DNA of 64,000 bases from an uncultured Gammaproteobacteria bacterium. GTDB taxonomy: Bacteria > Pseudomonadota > Gammaproteobacteria > Steroidobacterales > Woeseiaceae. The stretch is taken from assembly GCA_937899415.1 (NCBI GenBank), contig CALBPI010000057.1, positions 62,001-126,000 of the forward strand, read 5' to 3'. A program made the translations under genes and the position numbers. Shown here one piece after another: positions 26,043 through 34,329 of the stretch (position 1 is the first letter of the stretch; each line of letters opens with the position of its first letter). The notes below the pieces were generated by a model, which was not told the origin of the DNA, searched no databases, and saw only the letters and a list, made by a program, of their open reading frames with translations.

Positions 26043-28061
26043 ATGCCTTCAGACACCCACAACGCGTCCCGTCGCATCCTCGTATCCAGCGCCCTGCCGT
26101 ACGCCAACGGCGATATCCACCTGGGCCATCTCGTCGAGTACATCCAGGCCGATATCTGGGTTCGTTTTCAGCGCCTGCTCGGCCACGAGGTGTACTTCGT
26201 ATGCGCGAGCGACGCACACGGCACGCCCATCATGATCCGGGCCCGCAAGGACGGCGTCGAACCGGAAGCCGTCGTCGCTCACTACCAGCAGGCGCACGTC
26301 ACGGACTTCGCCGCGTTCGGCGTCGTATTCGATAACTTCAACTCGACGCACGCCGACGAGAACCGCGAGCTCGTCTACGACATCTACGGCAAGCTCACCG
26401 ACGCCGGGCACATCTACACCAAGACCATCAACCAGGCCTACGACGAGGCCGAGAAGATGTTTCTGCCCGACCGCTTCGTGCGCGGCACCTGCCCCGTGTG
26501 CAGCACCGAGGACCAGTACGGTGATGCCTGCGAGAGTTGCGGCAGCACCTACACGCCCGCGGACCTCAAGGATCCCGTCTCGGTGCTGTCGGGTGAAGCG
26601 CCCGTGTGGCGCGACAGCGAGCACTACTTTTTCAAGCTCGGCGAGTTTGAAGCCTTCCTCAAGGACTGGCTCGACGGCGCCGGGCTCGACGACAGCGTGC
26701 GCAAGAAGCTCAGCGAGTGGTTCGAGGCCGGACTGCAGGACTGGGACATCTCGCGTGACGCGCCCTACTTCGGCTTCGAGATTCCAGGCGCCGAGGGCAA
26801 ATACTTCTACGTCTGGCTCGACGCACCCGTGGGCTACTTCGGCAGCTTCAAGGCGCTCTGCGAGCGCGAGGGCAGGGACTTCGCGCCCTGGCTCGCGCCC
26901 GATACCGATACGGAGCTCTACCACTTCATCGGCAAGGACATCGTCTACTTCCATTCGCTGTTCTGGCCGGCCGTGCTGCAAGGGGCGGGGATGCGCACGC
27001 CCACGAGCGTGTTCGCGCACGGCTTCCTCACGGTTGACGGCAAGAAGATGTCCAAGTCGCGCGGCACCTTTATCAAGGGCCGCACCTACCTCGACCACCT
27101 CGACCCTGAGTACCTGCGTTACTACTACGCCGCGAAGCTCGGCCCGGGTATCGACGACATCGACTTAAACCTCGAGGATTTTGTCAGTCGCGTGAACGCT
27201 GATCTCGTCGGCAAGCTTGTGAATATCGCGAGCCGCTGTGCGGGCTTCGTGCACAAGAACAACGACGGCAAGCTCGCCGATGTGCTGCCCGACCCCGAGC
27301 TTTACCAGTCCTTCGCCGACGCGGGCGACACGATCGCGGGTCATTTCGACCGTCGCGAGTACTCGAAAGCCATCCGCGAGATCATGGCGCTGGCCGATCG
27401 GGCCAACCAGTACATCGACGCCAACAAACCCTGGCAGATGGTCAAGGACGAGGCGCTGCGCGACGCGGTACCGGGAGTCTGCACGCAAGGGCTGAACCTG
27501 TTCCGCGCGCTGGCCGTCTATCTCGCGCCCGTATTGCCAGCTCTGGCCGACAAAGCCCGCGAGTTGTTTGGTGAAGACACGTGGCAGTGGGACAGTGCCG
27601 CAGCGCCACTCACGGGCACGCCGATCACGAAATTCAAACCCATGCTCACACGCATTGACGACAAGCAGGTGGCCAAGATGGTCGACGCTTCGAAAGACAG
27701 CGACACGCCGGCGCCCGCCGCTGCCAGCGACGAAGACACGATCGGCATCGACGACTTCATGGCCGTCGACCTGCGCGTCGCCCGCATCGTCAAGGCCGAG
27801 CATGTTGAAGGTGCCAACAAGCTGATCCGCGTGCAGCTCGATGTCGGCGCGCTTGGCCAGCGTCAGGTGTTCGCGGGCATCAAGTCGGCCTACGACCCGG
27901 CCGCGCTCGAAGGCCGACTCACGGTCATGGTGGCCAACCTCGCGCCGCGCAAGATGCGTTTCGGTCTGAGCGAAGGCATGGTGCTCGCGGCGGGCGACGG
28001 CAAGGGCATCTTCCTGCTCTCGCCCGACGACGGCGCCGCGCCAGGCATGCGCGTCAAGTAA
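26043..28061 (+). CDS. metG: Methionine--tRNA ligase with C-terminal tRNA-binding domain
   Basis: A 672-residue class I synthetase that charges initiator and elongator tRNA-Met. The HIGH-like motif is in [19 protein letters not shown], the zinc knuckle is [19 protein letters not shown], and the KMSKS loop is in [13 protein letters not shown]. After a short linker (about residues 545-567) comes the EMAP/Trbp111-like OB domain ([20 protein letters not shown] to the C-terminus), which improves tRNA binding. I chose ATG 26043; a TTG at 26025 is less likely. rnfA follows 15 bases after the stop, so the Rnf operon may be read from the metG promoter. Confidence 0.97.
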   Translation: MPSDTHNASRRILVSSALPYANGDIHLGHLVEYIQADIWVRFQRLLGHEVYFVCASDAHGTPIMIRARKDGVEPEAVVAHYQQAHVTDFAAFGVVFDNFNSTHADENRELVYDIYGKLTDAGHIYTKTINQAYDEAEKMFLPDRFVRGTCPVCSTEDQYGDACESCGSTYTPADLKDPVSVLSGEAPVWRDSEHYFFKLGEFEAFLKDWLDGAGLDDSVRKKLSEWFEAGLQDWDISRDAPYFGFEIPGAEGKYFYVWLDAPVGYFGSFKALCEREGRDFAPWLAPDTDTELYHFIGKDIVYFHSLFWPAVLQGAGMRTPTSVFAHGFLTVDGKKMSKSRGTFIKGRTYLDHLDPEYLRYYYAAKLGPGIDDIDLNLEDFVSRVNADLVGKLVNIASRCAGFVHKNNDGKLADVLPDPELYQSFADAGDTIAGHFDRREYSKAIREIMALADRANQYIDANKPWQMVKDEALRDAVPGVCTQGLNLFRALAVYLAPVLPALADKARELFGEDTWQWDSAAAPLTGTPITKFKPMLTRIDDKQVAKMVDASKDSDTPAPAAASDEDTIGIDDFMAVDLRVARIVKAEHVEGANKLIRVQLDVGALGQRQVFAGIKSAYDPAALEGRLTVMVANLAPRKMRFGLSEGMVLAAGDGKGIFLLSPDDGAAPGMRVK

Positions 28062-28076
28062 GCCGGGGCGGCCGCG

Positions 28077-28658
28077 ATGCGCGAGTGGCTGCTCATCCTC
28101 ATCGGCACCGTACTGGTGAACAACTTTGTGCTCACGCGCTTCCTGGGCCTGTGCCCGTTCTTTGGCGCGACGCGCCAGCTCGACACGGCCACGGGCTTGT
28201 CGGTGGCCACAGCCTTTGTGCTCACGTTGGCCTCGGCGGCCAGCTACCTGGCCGAGGTGTACCTGCTCGCGCCGCTCGGGCTCACCTACCTGCGCACACT
28301 CACCTTCATCCTGATCATCGCCTCGCTCGTGCAGTTCGCCGAGCTCATGATCCGGAGCATGAGCCCACTGCTTGAGCAGATGCTCGGTATCTACCTGCCG
28401 CTCATTACGACCAACTGCGCCGTTCTCGGTGTCGCGCTGCTCAACATCCAGACCGCCGAGAGTTTTTTCGAGTCCGTCTGGTACGGCTTCGGCGCGGCAG
28501 CGGGCTTCGGTCTCGTGACCGTGTTGTTCGCCGCGCTGCGTGAGCGCATAGAGACGCCCGAGGTGCCGGTCGCCCTGCGGGGATCGGCCATCGCACTCAT
28601 CACGGCCGGCATCATGTCGATCGCGTTCCTGGGCTTCGCGGGCTTGGGACAGACCTGA
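28077..28658 (+). CDS. rsxA: Rnf/Rsx electron transport complex subunit A
   Basis: A 193-residue inner-membrane subunit with about six transmembrane helices. The N-terminal [23 protein letters not shown] and the internal [20 protein letters not shown] are family signatures shared with NqrE. The symmetrical cysteines in LGLCPF and TTNCAV match those that hold the membrane-embedded 2Fe-2S centre in Rnf/Nqr. The stop shares one base with the rsxB start. Confidence 0.95.
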   Translation: MREWLLILIGTVLVNNFVLTRFLGLCPFFGATRQLDTATGLSVATAFVLTLASAASYLAEVYLLAPLGLTYLRTLTFILIIASLVQFAELMIRSMSPLLEQMLGIYLPLITTNCAVLGVALLNIQTAESFFESVWYGFGAAAGFGLVTVLFAALRERIETPEVPVALRGSAIALITAGIMSIAFLGFAGLGQT

Positions 28659-29179
28659 TGGATATCGTCTCTGCCATCGCCGTGCTCGCGGGGATTGCGC
28701 TTGTGGCCGGTCTCGCGTTAACGCTGGCCGCGCGCACCCTTAAGCGCGATGCCGACGATGTCGTCGAGCGTATCAACGCCGAGTTGCCGCAAACACAGTG
28801 CGCGCAGTGCAGCTTTCCGGGTTGCCGGCCCTACGCGGAGGCCATCGCGCAGGGTGAGGTCGGCATTAACCGCTGTCCACCCGGCGGCGACGCCACAATC
28901 GCAGCACTCGCGCGGCTACTCGACCGCGACATCATCGCGCTCGATGCGTCGTTGCCGCCGCCCGCACCGCCTGGCGTAGCCATCATCGACGAGGAACGCT
29001 GCATCGGTTGCGCACGCTGCCTGCCCGCCTGCCCCGTCGATGCGATCGTGGGCGCCCATCAATTCATGCACACCGTGGTCGAAGATCTCTGCACGGGCTG
29101 CGAGCTCTGCATCGCACCCTGCCCCGTCGACTGCATCGAGATGGTCGCGACCGATGACGACTCGGAGCGCGCCGCATGA
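28658..29179 (+). CDS. rsxB: Rnf/Rsx electron transport complex subunit B (ferredoxin-like)
   Basis: A 173-residue iron-sulfur subunit. An N-terminal membrane anchor (VSAIAVLAGIALVAGLALTL) is followed by the 4Fe-4S domain CAQCSFPGCRPYAEAIAQGE ... NRCPPGG. Two ferredoxin-type clusters come next (CIGCARCLPACPVDAI and CTGCELCIAPCPVDCI). It passes electrons between the soluble and membrane parts of the complex. The start overlaps the rsxA stop (TGATG), and the end overlaps rsxC (ATGA). Confidence 0.95.
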   Translation: MDIVSAIAVLAGIALVAGLALTLAARTLKRDADDVVERINAELPQTQCAQCSFPGCRPYAEAIAQGEVGINRCPPGGDATIAALARLLDRDIIALDASLPPPAPPGVAIIDEERCIGCARCLPACPVDAIVGAHQFMHTVVEDLCTGCELCIAPCPVDCIEMVATDDDSERAA

Positions 29180-30699
29180 CGAGCGCACCGACAGAAAACC
29201 TGCACCGCCTGCCCGGCGGTTTGCGCCTGCCCGGCTTTAAGGCACAGTCGGCGACGGGCGAGATTCGCGACGTGCCGATTCCCAAAACGCTGGTCCTGCC
29301 CGTGCGCCAGCACGCGGGCAGCGCGGCACAGCCCATCGTTTCTGTCGGCGACCGCGTCATGCGCGGCCAGCCGATCGCGCGCGCCGAGGGTGACTTCAGT
29401 ACCGGCGTGCACGCCTCGAGCTCGGGCACCGTCGTCGCCATCGAGTCGCGTCCGATACCGGGGCGCGAGGCGGTCGAGGCGGCCTGCATCATCATCGAGA
29501 CCGATGGCCGCGACGAACTTTGGGACGCGCTCGCACCCATCGCCAATCCGCTCGCCGCTACACCGGATGCTTTGCTCGAGGCCATTGGCAAGGCGGGTAT
29601 CGTCGGACTCGGGGGCGCGGCGTTTCCGACGCTTGCAAAACTCCGGCATGCCGTCGACGCCGGCGTCGACACGCTCATTCTGAATGGCGTGGAGTGCGAG
29701 CCCTACATCAGCTGCGATGATGCGCTGATGCGCAATCAGCCGGTCGAGATTCTGTTCGGAACGCGCATCATGCTCACGGCTCTGGGCCTGCGCCAATGCG
29801 CGATCGGTATCGAGTCAGACAAGCCTGAAGCCTGGGCCGCGTTCACCGAAGCGGCCAGTATCGAAGGCGACGACCGCGTGCAGCTCGTCGCCATCCCCAC
29901 GGTGTACCCGTCGGGCGGCGAGGACCAGCTTGTCTACCTGCTCACGGGTCGCGAGGTGCCCAGTGGCGGCTTCCCGAGCGACGTCGGTGCGCTCGTGCAC
30001 AACGTCGGCACCGCCGCCGCCGTGGCCGACCTCGCCCTCACGGGCACGCCGCTCATTTCGCGCATCGTCACGGTCACGGGTGAAGGCATTACCAAACCCG
30101 GCAACTACCGCGTGCGGCTCGGCACGCCCATCGCCGATGTCGCCGCTTTCGCGGGCGGCTACACGGAACATGCCAAGCGCCTGATCATGGGTGGCCCGAT
30201 GACGGGTGTCGCGCTCACAGACGATGCGCTGCCCGTGACCAAGGCCTGCAACTGCCTCATCGCCACGGGCCCGGCCGTGCGCACCTCATTTGAGCCCGAG
30301 CGTCCCTGCATTCGCTGCGGCGAGTGCGCGCGCATCTGTCCCGTGCGCCTGCAGCCGCAGCAACTGCTGCGGGCACATCGCTATGGCGCGGGTGACACGC
30401 TCGACGGTCTTGGGCTCATCGACTGCATCGAGTGCGGCTGCTGCGACCTCGTGTGTCCCAGCCACATTCCGCTCACACAGAGCTTCCGCGACGCCAAGCT
30501 CGCGCGGCGCATCGATGTCTACGAACGCGAGCGCGCCGAACGCGCGCGCGAACGCTTCGAACGGCGCCAGGAACGTGAGCAGACGCGCGCCGACGCGCAG
30601 GCAGCGGAAACCAAACGGCTCAAGCAAGGCGCCAACCCCGACGCCATCGCCGAAATCCTCGCGCGCAAACGCGGCGCACCCGACGGGGACGACGACTGA
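29176..30699 (+). CDS. rsxC: Rnf/Rsx electron transport complex subunit C
   Basis: A 507-residue peripheral subunit that binds NADH, FMN and two 4Fe-4S clusters. Motifs include LPVRQHAGSAAQPIVSVGDR, the FMN/NADH loop GLGGAAFPTLAKLRH, GVECEPYISCDD and IMGGPMTG. The clusters are CIRCGECARICPVRLQPQQL and CIECGCCDLVCPSHIPL. The charged C-terminal tail (YERERAERARERFERRQERE) is short; E. coli RsxC carries a much longer Ala/Lys-rich repeat region here. Confidence 0.95.
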   Translation: MTSAPTENLHRLPGGLRLPGFKAQSATGEIRDVPIPKTLVLPVRQHAGSAAQPIVSVGDRVMRGQPIARAEGDFSTGVHASSSGTVVAIESRPIPGREAVEAACIIIETDGRDELWDALAPIANPLAATPDALLEAIGKAGIVGLGGAAFPTLAKLRHAVDAGVDTLILNGVECEPYISCDDALMRNQPVEILFGTRIMLTALGLRQCAIGIESDKPEAWAAFTEAASIEGDDRVQLVAIPTVYPSGGEDQLVYLLTGREVPSGGFPSDVGALVHNVGTAAAVADLALTGTPLISRIVTVTGEGITKPGNYRVRLGTPIADVAAFAGGYTEHAKRLIMGGPMTGVALTDDALPVTKACNCLIATGPAVRTSFEPERPCIRCGECARICPVRLQPQQLLRAHRYGAGDTLDGLGLIDCIECGCCDLVCPSHIPLTQSFRDAKLARRIDVYERERAERARERFERRQEREQTRADAQAAETKRLKQGANPDAIAEILARKRGAPDGDDD

Positions 30700-31739
30700 T
30701 GCGCTTCGAGCCCGCCCTCTCGCCTTACCTGCGCCCCGAAACGGGCGTGGGCGCTGTGATGCGCGAGGTGTCGCTGGCGCTCGTGCCCGCGGCCGTCATC
30801 TACTTCTTCTTCTTCGGCTTTGGCATCCTCTTCAACATCGCGCTCTGCATCGCCGCCTGCGTGGGGTTCGAGGCGCTGGCACTTCGGCTGCGGGGCCTGC
30901 CCGTCGTAACCACGCTCAGCGACTGCAGTGCCATACTGACTGGCGTCCTGATCGCCTTCGCGCTACCGACCTACCTGCCGGTTTGGGTCACGATCTCCGC
31001 CTGCGGCGCAGCCGTCCTGCTTGCCAAGCACGTCTACGGCGGCATCGGCTTCAACCCGTTCAACCCCGCCATGCTCGGCTACGCGTTTGTGCTTATCGCC
31101 TTCCCCGTCGCCATGAGCAGCTGGCTGCCGCCCGCGATCGGCGACCTCGACTACGTTCGACCCCGTGTCTTCGAGCGCCTCACCTACCTGTTCACGGGCA
31201 GCTGGCCCGCCGGGCTCGAGCTCGACGCGATTACACGCGCGACACCACTCGACCTCGTGCGCACGGCAGTGCGCGACCAGCTCATGCTCGAAGAGCTGCG
31301 CTCCGCGAGCCCGATGTTCGGCGACTTCGGCGGCCGCGGCTGGGAATGGATCGGCTCCTTCATCGCACTGGGCGGCGGCTGGCTGCTTTACCGCGGCATC
31401 ATCCGCTGGCACATCCCCGTCGCGGTGCTGGCGGGCATGCTGATCCCGGCCACGCTCGACAGCGTTTTTACGGGCGGCGCCAGCGGCGGACCCGGGTTCC
31501 ACCTGTTCAGTGGCGCGACGCTGTTGGCGGCATTTTTTATCGCAACGGACCCCGTCTCTGCGGCGACGAGTCCACGCGGCCGGCTCATCTATGGCTTTGG
31601 CATCGGTTTCATCGCCTGGGTCATTCGCAAGTGGGGTGGCTACCCCGACGGTATCGCGTTTGCCGTGTTGCTTATGAACGCGGCCGTGCCGCTCATCGAC
31701 CACTTCACGGCACCGAGGATTTTGGGCCGTGAACGCTGA
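30699..31739 (+). CDS. rsxD: Rnf/Rsx electron transport complex subunit D
   Basis: A 346-residue membrane subunit related to NqrB. The covalent-FMN site is in HLFSGATLLAAFFIATDPVS, where the Thr of SGAT is the expected attachment residue. About nine hydrophobic segments are visible, including HVYGGIGFNPFNPAMLGYAF, a family hallmark. The start ATG shares one base with the rsxC stop. The end overlaps rsxG by 11 bases. Confidence 0.94.
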   Translation: MRFEPALSPYLRPETGVGAVMREVSLALVPAAVIYFFFFGFGILFNIALCIAACVGFEALALRLRGLPVVTTLSDCSAILTGVLIAFALPTYLPVWVTISACGAAVLLAKHVYGGIGFNPFNPAMLGYAFVLIAFPVAMSSWLPPAIGDLDYVRPRVFERLTYLFTGSWPAGLELDAITRATPLDLVRTAVRDQLMLEELRSASPMFGDFGGRGWEWIGSFIALGGGWLLYRGIIRWHIPVAVLAGMLIPATLDSVFTGGASGGPGFHLFSGATLLAAFFIATDPVSAATSPRGRLIYGFGIGFIAWVIRKWGGYPDGIAFAVLLMNAAVPLIDHFTAPRILGRER

Positions 31740-32337
31740 TCGCGGCAGCGTTGTGAGCGGCACGCTCAAGCTCGGCCTGTTTGCGGCCATTGCAGCCGCG
31801 ATCGTGGCGGGCGGCTGGCGACTCACGGGCGAACGCATTGCCGCCAACACGCACGCGGCCCGACTCGCGCAGTTTGAAAGCGTGCTGGGCGTAACGGTGT
31901 TCGACACACTCGACTACGACGCACCGGCCATTGTCGAGCCCCCGCACCGACTACCCGGCGACGCGCCCGCGCGCATCTACGAAGCCCTCGACAACGGCGT
32001 GCGTGTGGCGCGCGTGTTTGAGGTGCAGGCCGCGGGCTACGGTGGCCCCATCGTACTGCTCGTCGGTATCGATGCGGCATTCGTGGTGACCGGTGTGCGC
32101 GTTGTGAACCACACGGAAACGCCGGGCCTCGGCACGAACATTGAACGCGAGCGCTCCGACTGGATCACGAGCTTCGACGGGCGCAGCCTCGATGCTGATG
32201 ATGGCAGCGTGTGGGCACTCAAGCGTGATGGCGGTGTTTTCGATGCATTCACAGGCGCCACCATCACGCCGCGCGCCGTCGTCGAGGCGGTCCACGAGAC
32301 GCTGCTCTACGCACAATCGATGGATGCCGCACCATGA
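31729..32337 (+). CDS. rsxG: Rnf/Rsx electron transport complex subunit G
   Basis: A 202-residue subunit with one N-terminal transmembrane helix (LKLGLFAAIAAAIVAGGWRL) and a periplasmic FMN-binding domain. The covalent FMN motif is FTGATITPRAVVEAVHET near the C-terminus, and NHTETPGLGTNIER is the other family marker. The start is GTG 31729, inside the end of rsxD. The end overlaps rsxE by 4 bases. Confidence 0.93.
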   Translation: MNADRGSVVSGTLKLGLFAAIAAAIVAGGWRLTGERIAANTHAARLAQFESVLGVTVFDTLDYDAPAIVEPPHRLPGDAPARIYEALDNGVRVARVFEVQAAGYGGPIVLLVGIDAAFVVTGVRVVNHTETPGLGTNIERERSDWITSFDGRSLDADDGSVWALKRDGGVFDAFTGATITPRAVVEAVHETLLYAQSMDAAP

Positions 32338-32984
32338 ACACGATCTGGCGCGACGGACTCTGGCACAACAACCCGGGCATCGTGCAACTGCTCGGCTTGT
32401 GCCCGCTGCTCGCCGTCACGAACACGGCTGTGAACGCGCTGGGCCTGGCCATTGCGACGCTCTTCGTGCTCACGGCCAGCAACACGATCGTGTCGATCAC
32501 GCGTCGCGCGCTGCAACCCGAGATCCGTATCCCCGCCTATGTGCTCATTATCGCGGCGCTGGTAACGGCCACCGAGCTCGCATTCCACGCCTACGCGCCC
32601 ACGCTGCACGCGCGCCTGGGCATCTTCCTGCCGCTCATCGTGACCAACTGCGCCATAGTCGCGCGTGCCGAAGCGTTCGCGTCGCGACAACCCGTCGGGC
32701 GTGCGTTTGCCGACGGTCTCGCCCACGGACTCGGTTTCGGCTGGGTGCTCGTCATCGTCGGTGCGCTGCGCGAACTCGTGGGCCACGGCACGCTGTTCCG
32801 TGACCTTGGCACGCTGATCCCGGGCGCGGGCAACGAGGGCCTCACTATCGTCGATGGCGGCTTGCTCATCGCACTGCTGCCACCGGGTGCCTTTTTCGCG
32901 CTGGCGGCTGTGCTCGTCGCACGCAACGTCATCGCCAGCCGCCGAGGCCAGGACAACCCGGAGCTTGCGCGTGAACAAAGCTAA
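32334..32984 (+). CDS. rsxE: Rnf/Rsx electron transport complex subunit E
   Basis: A 216-residue membrane subunit related to NqrD and to RsxA. The opening LWHNNPGIVQLLGLCPLLAV and the mirror motif LGIFLPLIVTNCAIVARAEA carry the two conserved cysteines. The C-terminal helix PGAFFALAAVLVARNVIA completes about six transmembrane segments. It is the last intact gene of the complex. The nth remnant begins inside its 3' end, at GTG 32971. Confidence 0.94.
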   Translation: MNTIWRDGLWHNNPGIVQLLGLCPLLAVTNTAVNALGLAIATLFVLTASNTIVSITRRALQPEIRIPAYVLIIAALVTATELAFHAYAPTLHARLGIFLPLIVTNCAIVARAEAFASRQPVGRAFADGLAHGLGFGWVLVIVGALRELVGHGTLFRDLGTLIPGAGNEGLTIVDGGLLIALLPPGAFFALAAVLVARNVIASRRGQDNPELAREQS

Positions 32985-33614
32985 GCGCATGGCCATGTTT
33001 GATACCCGTGGCGTGCGGCGAATCTCAAGCCGGCGACCGAGCTCGAGTACGACCACCCGTTCGAGCTGCTCATCGCCGTGATCCTCTCCGCACAGGCCAC
33101 CGACGTGAGCATGAAGCAGGCAACGCAGAAGCTGTTCCCCGTGGCCAATACGCCCGAGGCCATCGCGGCGCTCGGCGTCAAAGGGATCACACCATTCATC
33201 CGGCACATCGGTCTGTTCAACTAGAAAGCCAAACATGTCATCCAGACCTGCGAGATTCTTGTCGCCGAGCACGGCAACCAAGTCCCCCGTAAGCGCGACG
33301 GCCTTCAGGCGCTCTCCGGTGTGGGCCGCAAGACGGCCAACGTCGTGCTCAACACCACGTTTGACGAGCCTGCGATGGCCGTCGACGCGCACAACTTCCG
33401 GGTCTCCAACCGGACCGGCATCGCCTGGGGCAAGAACGTGCTCGAGGTCGAGAAGCGCCTCATGCGCCTCGTGCCTGATGAATTCCTCGTCGACGCCCAT
33501 CACTGGCTGATCCTGCGCGGCCGCTGCGTCTGCCAGGCGCGCAATCCAGAGTGCTAGCGCTGCACGCTCACCGAATGGTGCGAATTCCGTAAGAGGACGC
33601 CCCGCCCCGAATAG
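32971..33614 (+). pseudogene. nth: Endonuclease III (nth), disrupted by a frameshift and two amber stops
   Basis: This is a recognisable but broken endonuclease III. The start GTG gives NKAKRMAMFDT like E. coli Nth. A frameshift near 33005-33012 (5 bases where 3 are expected) then moves the frame. The rest reads RAANLKPATELEYDHPFELL, LLIAVILSAQATDVSMKQAT, and so on. TAG at 33222-33224 interrupts after HIGLFN, and TAG at 33555-33557 sits between the second and third cluster cysteines. The helix-hairpin-helix GVGRKTANVVLNT with the catalytic Lys, the Asp of AVDAHNFRV and all four cluster cysteines are kept, so decay looks recent. The location after rnfE is the normal one. TAG ends several intact genes here, so recoding is unlikely. 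Confidence 0.9.
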
Positions 33615-33652
33615 GCTCCCGAATCACCGCTTGCGCCCTCGACTGCGAATCA

Positions 33653-33668
33653 ATACTGTATACAGTAT
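33653..33668. promoter_or_regulatory. Perfect 16-bp palindrome, likely operator of the GntR regulator
   Basis: ATACTGTATACAGTAT is a perfect palindrome whose last two bases are the first two of the regulator's start codon (ATG 33667). The core TGTATACA fits the T-G-T-n-n-A-C-A type sites bound by FadR/FCD-subfamily GntR proteins. Binding here would block transcription or translation of the regulator and the coupled hydrolase, so autoregulation is the simplest reading. Confidence 0.75.
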
Positions 33669-34329
33669 GCAGATTGCGACTCAGAGCATTAGCGTCGCCG
33701 CCGCCGACGCCATCCGCGCGATGATCGTCGACGGGACGCTCGCCGACGGCAACCGCATCAACGAGGTGCACCTGGCGAAAGCGCTGGAGGTCAGCCGCAC
33801 GCCTTTGCGCGAGGGCCTCATGCGACTGGTCACTGAAGGCGTGGTCACGACCGAGCCGCGACGCGGCTTTTTCGTCAAGCCGATGACGCTGGACGACTTT
33901 CTCGAGCTCTACGCGATCCGACCGATACTCGACCCAGCCGCCCTGACGATGGCGGGCCTGCCCGAGGCGAAATCCCTGGACCAACTCGAACGCATCAACG
34001 ATGCCATGCTGAGCGCGCGCAGCCCGTCACGCGCCATCGATCTCGACGATCAATGGCATCGCGAGCTGCTCGGGCATTGCCCGAATTCTGTTCTGCTCGA
34101 TCTCATCGACCAGATCATCGGCCGCACACGCTGTTACGAGCACGCCCTCTTCCGGGAGACAGACAACGTCTGGAAGGCTGGCGATGAACACGCACGAATC
34201 ATAGCCGCGCTACGAGACGGCGACCTTGATGCCGCCTGCGCGGAACTCAAACGAAATCTGCAATCAGGGTCCGAGCCCATCGTGAACTGGCTGCAGCAAC
34301 GCACCACAGACTCAGGAGCACAGAAATGA
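33667..34329 (+). CDS. GntR-family transcriptional regulator, FCD (FadR/VanR) subfamily
   Basis: A 220-residue one-component regulator. The winged helix-turn-helix spans about residues 10-75 (INEVHLAKALEVSRTPLREG, RLVTEGVVTTEPRRGFFV). The all-helical FCD ligand domain follows (YAIRPILDPAALTMAG, DQWHRELLGHCPNSVLLDLI, GDEHARIIAALRDGDLDAA). The three His/Asp positions typical of a metal-bound carboxylate pocket are suggested by DDQWHREL and DEHARI; the ligand is unknown. I chose ATG 33667, which overlaps the palindrome; the 12 codons upstream are unlikely to be used. It overlaps the next gene by 4 bases, so the regulator probably controls that serine hydrolase. Confidence 0.9.
   Translation: MQIATQSISVAAADAIRAMIVDGTLADGNRINEVHLAKALEVSRTPLREGLMRLVTEGVVTTEPRRGFFVKPMTLDDFLELYAIRPILDPAALTMAGLPEAKSLDQLERINDAMLSARSPSRAIDLDDQWHRELLGHCPNSVLLDLIDQIIGRTRCYEHALFRETDNVWKAGDEHARIIAALRDGDLDAACAELKRNLQSGSEPIVNWLQQRTTDSGAQK

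Noticed and set aside
32971-33614. TAG recoded as a sense codon to give an intact endonuclease III
   Set aside because: TAG ends several intact genes here (for example the MoxR gene at 1400, the kinase at 23729, the hydrolase at 36134 and DUF1841 at 36603), and the gene also has a frameshift.
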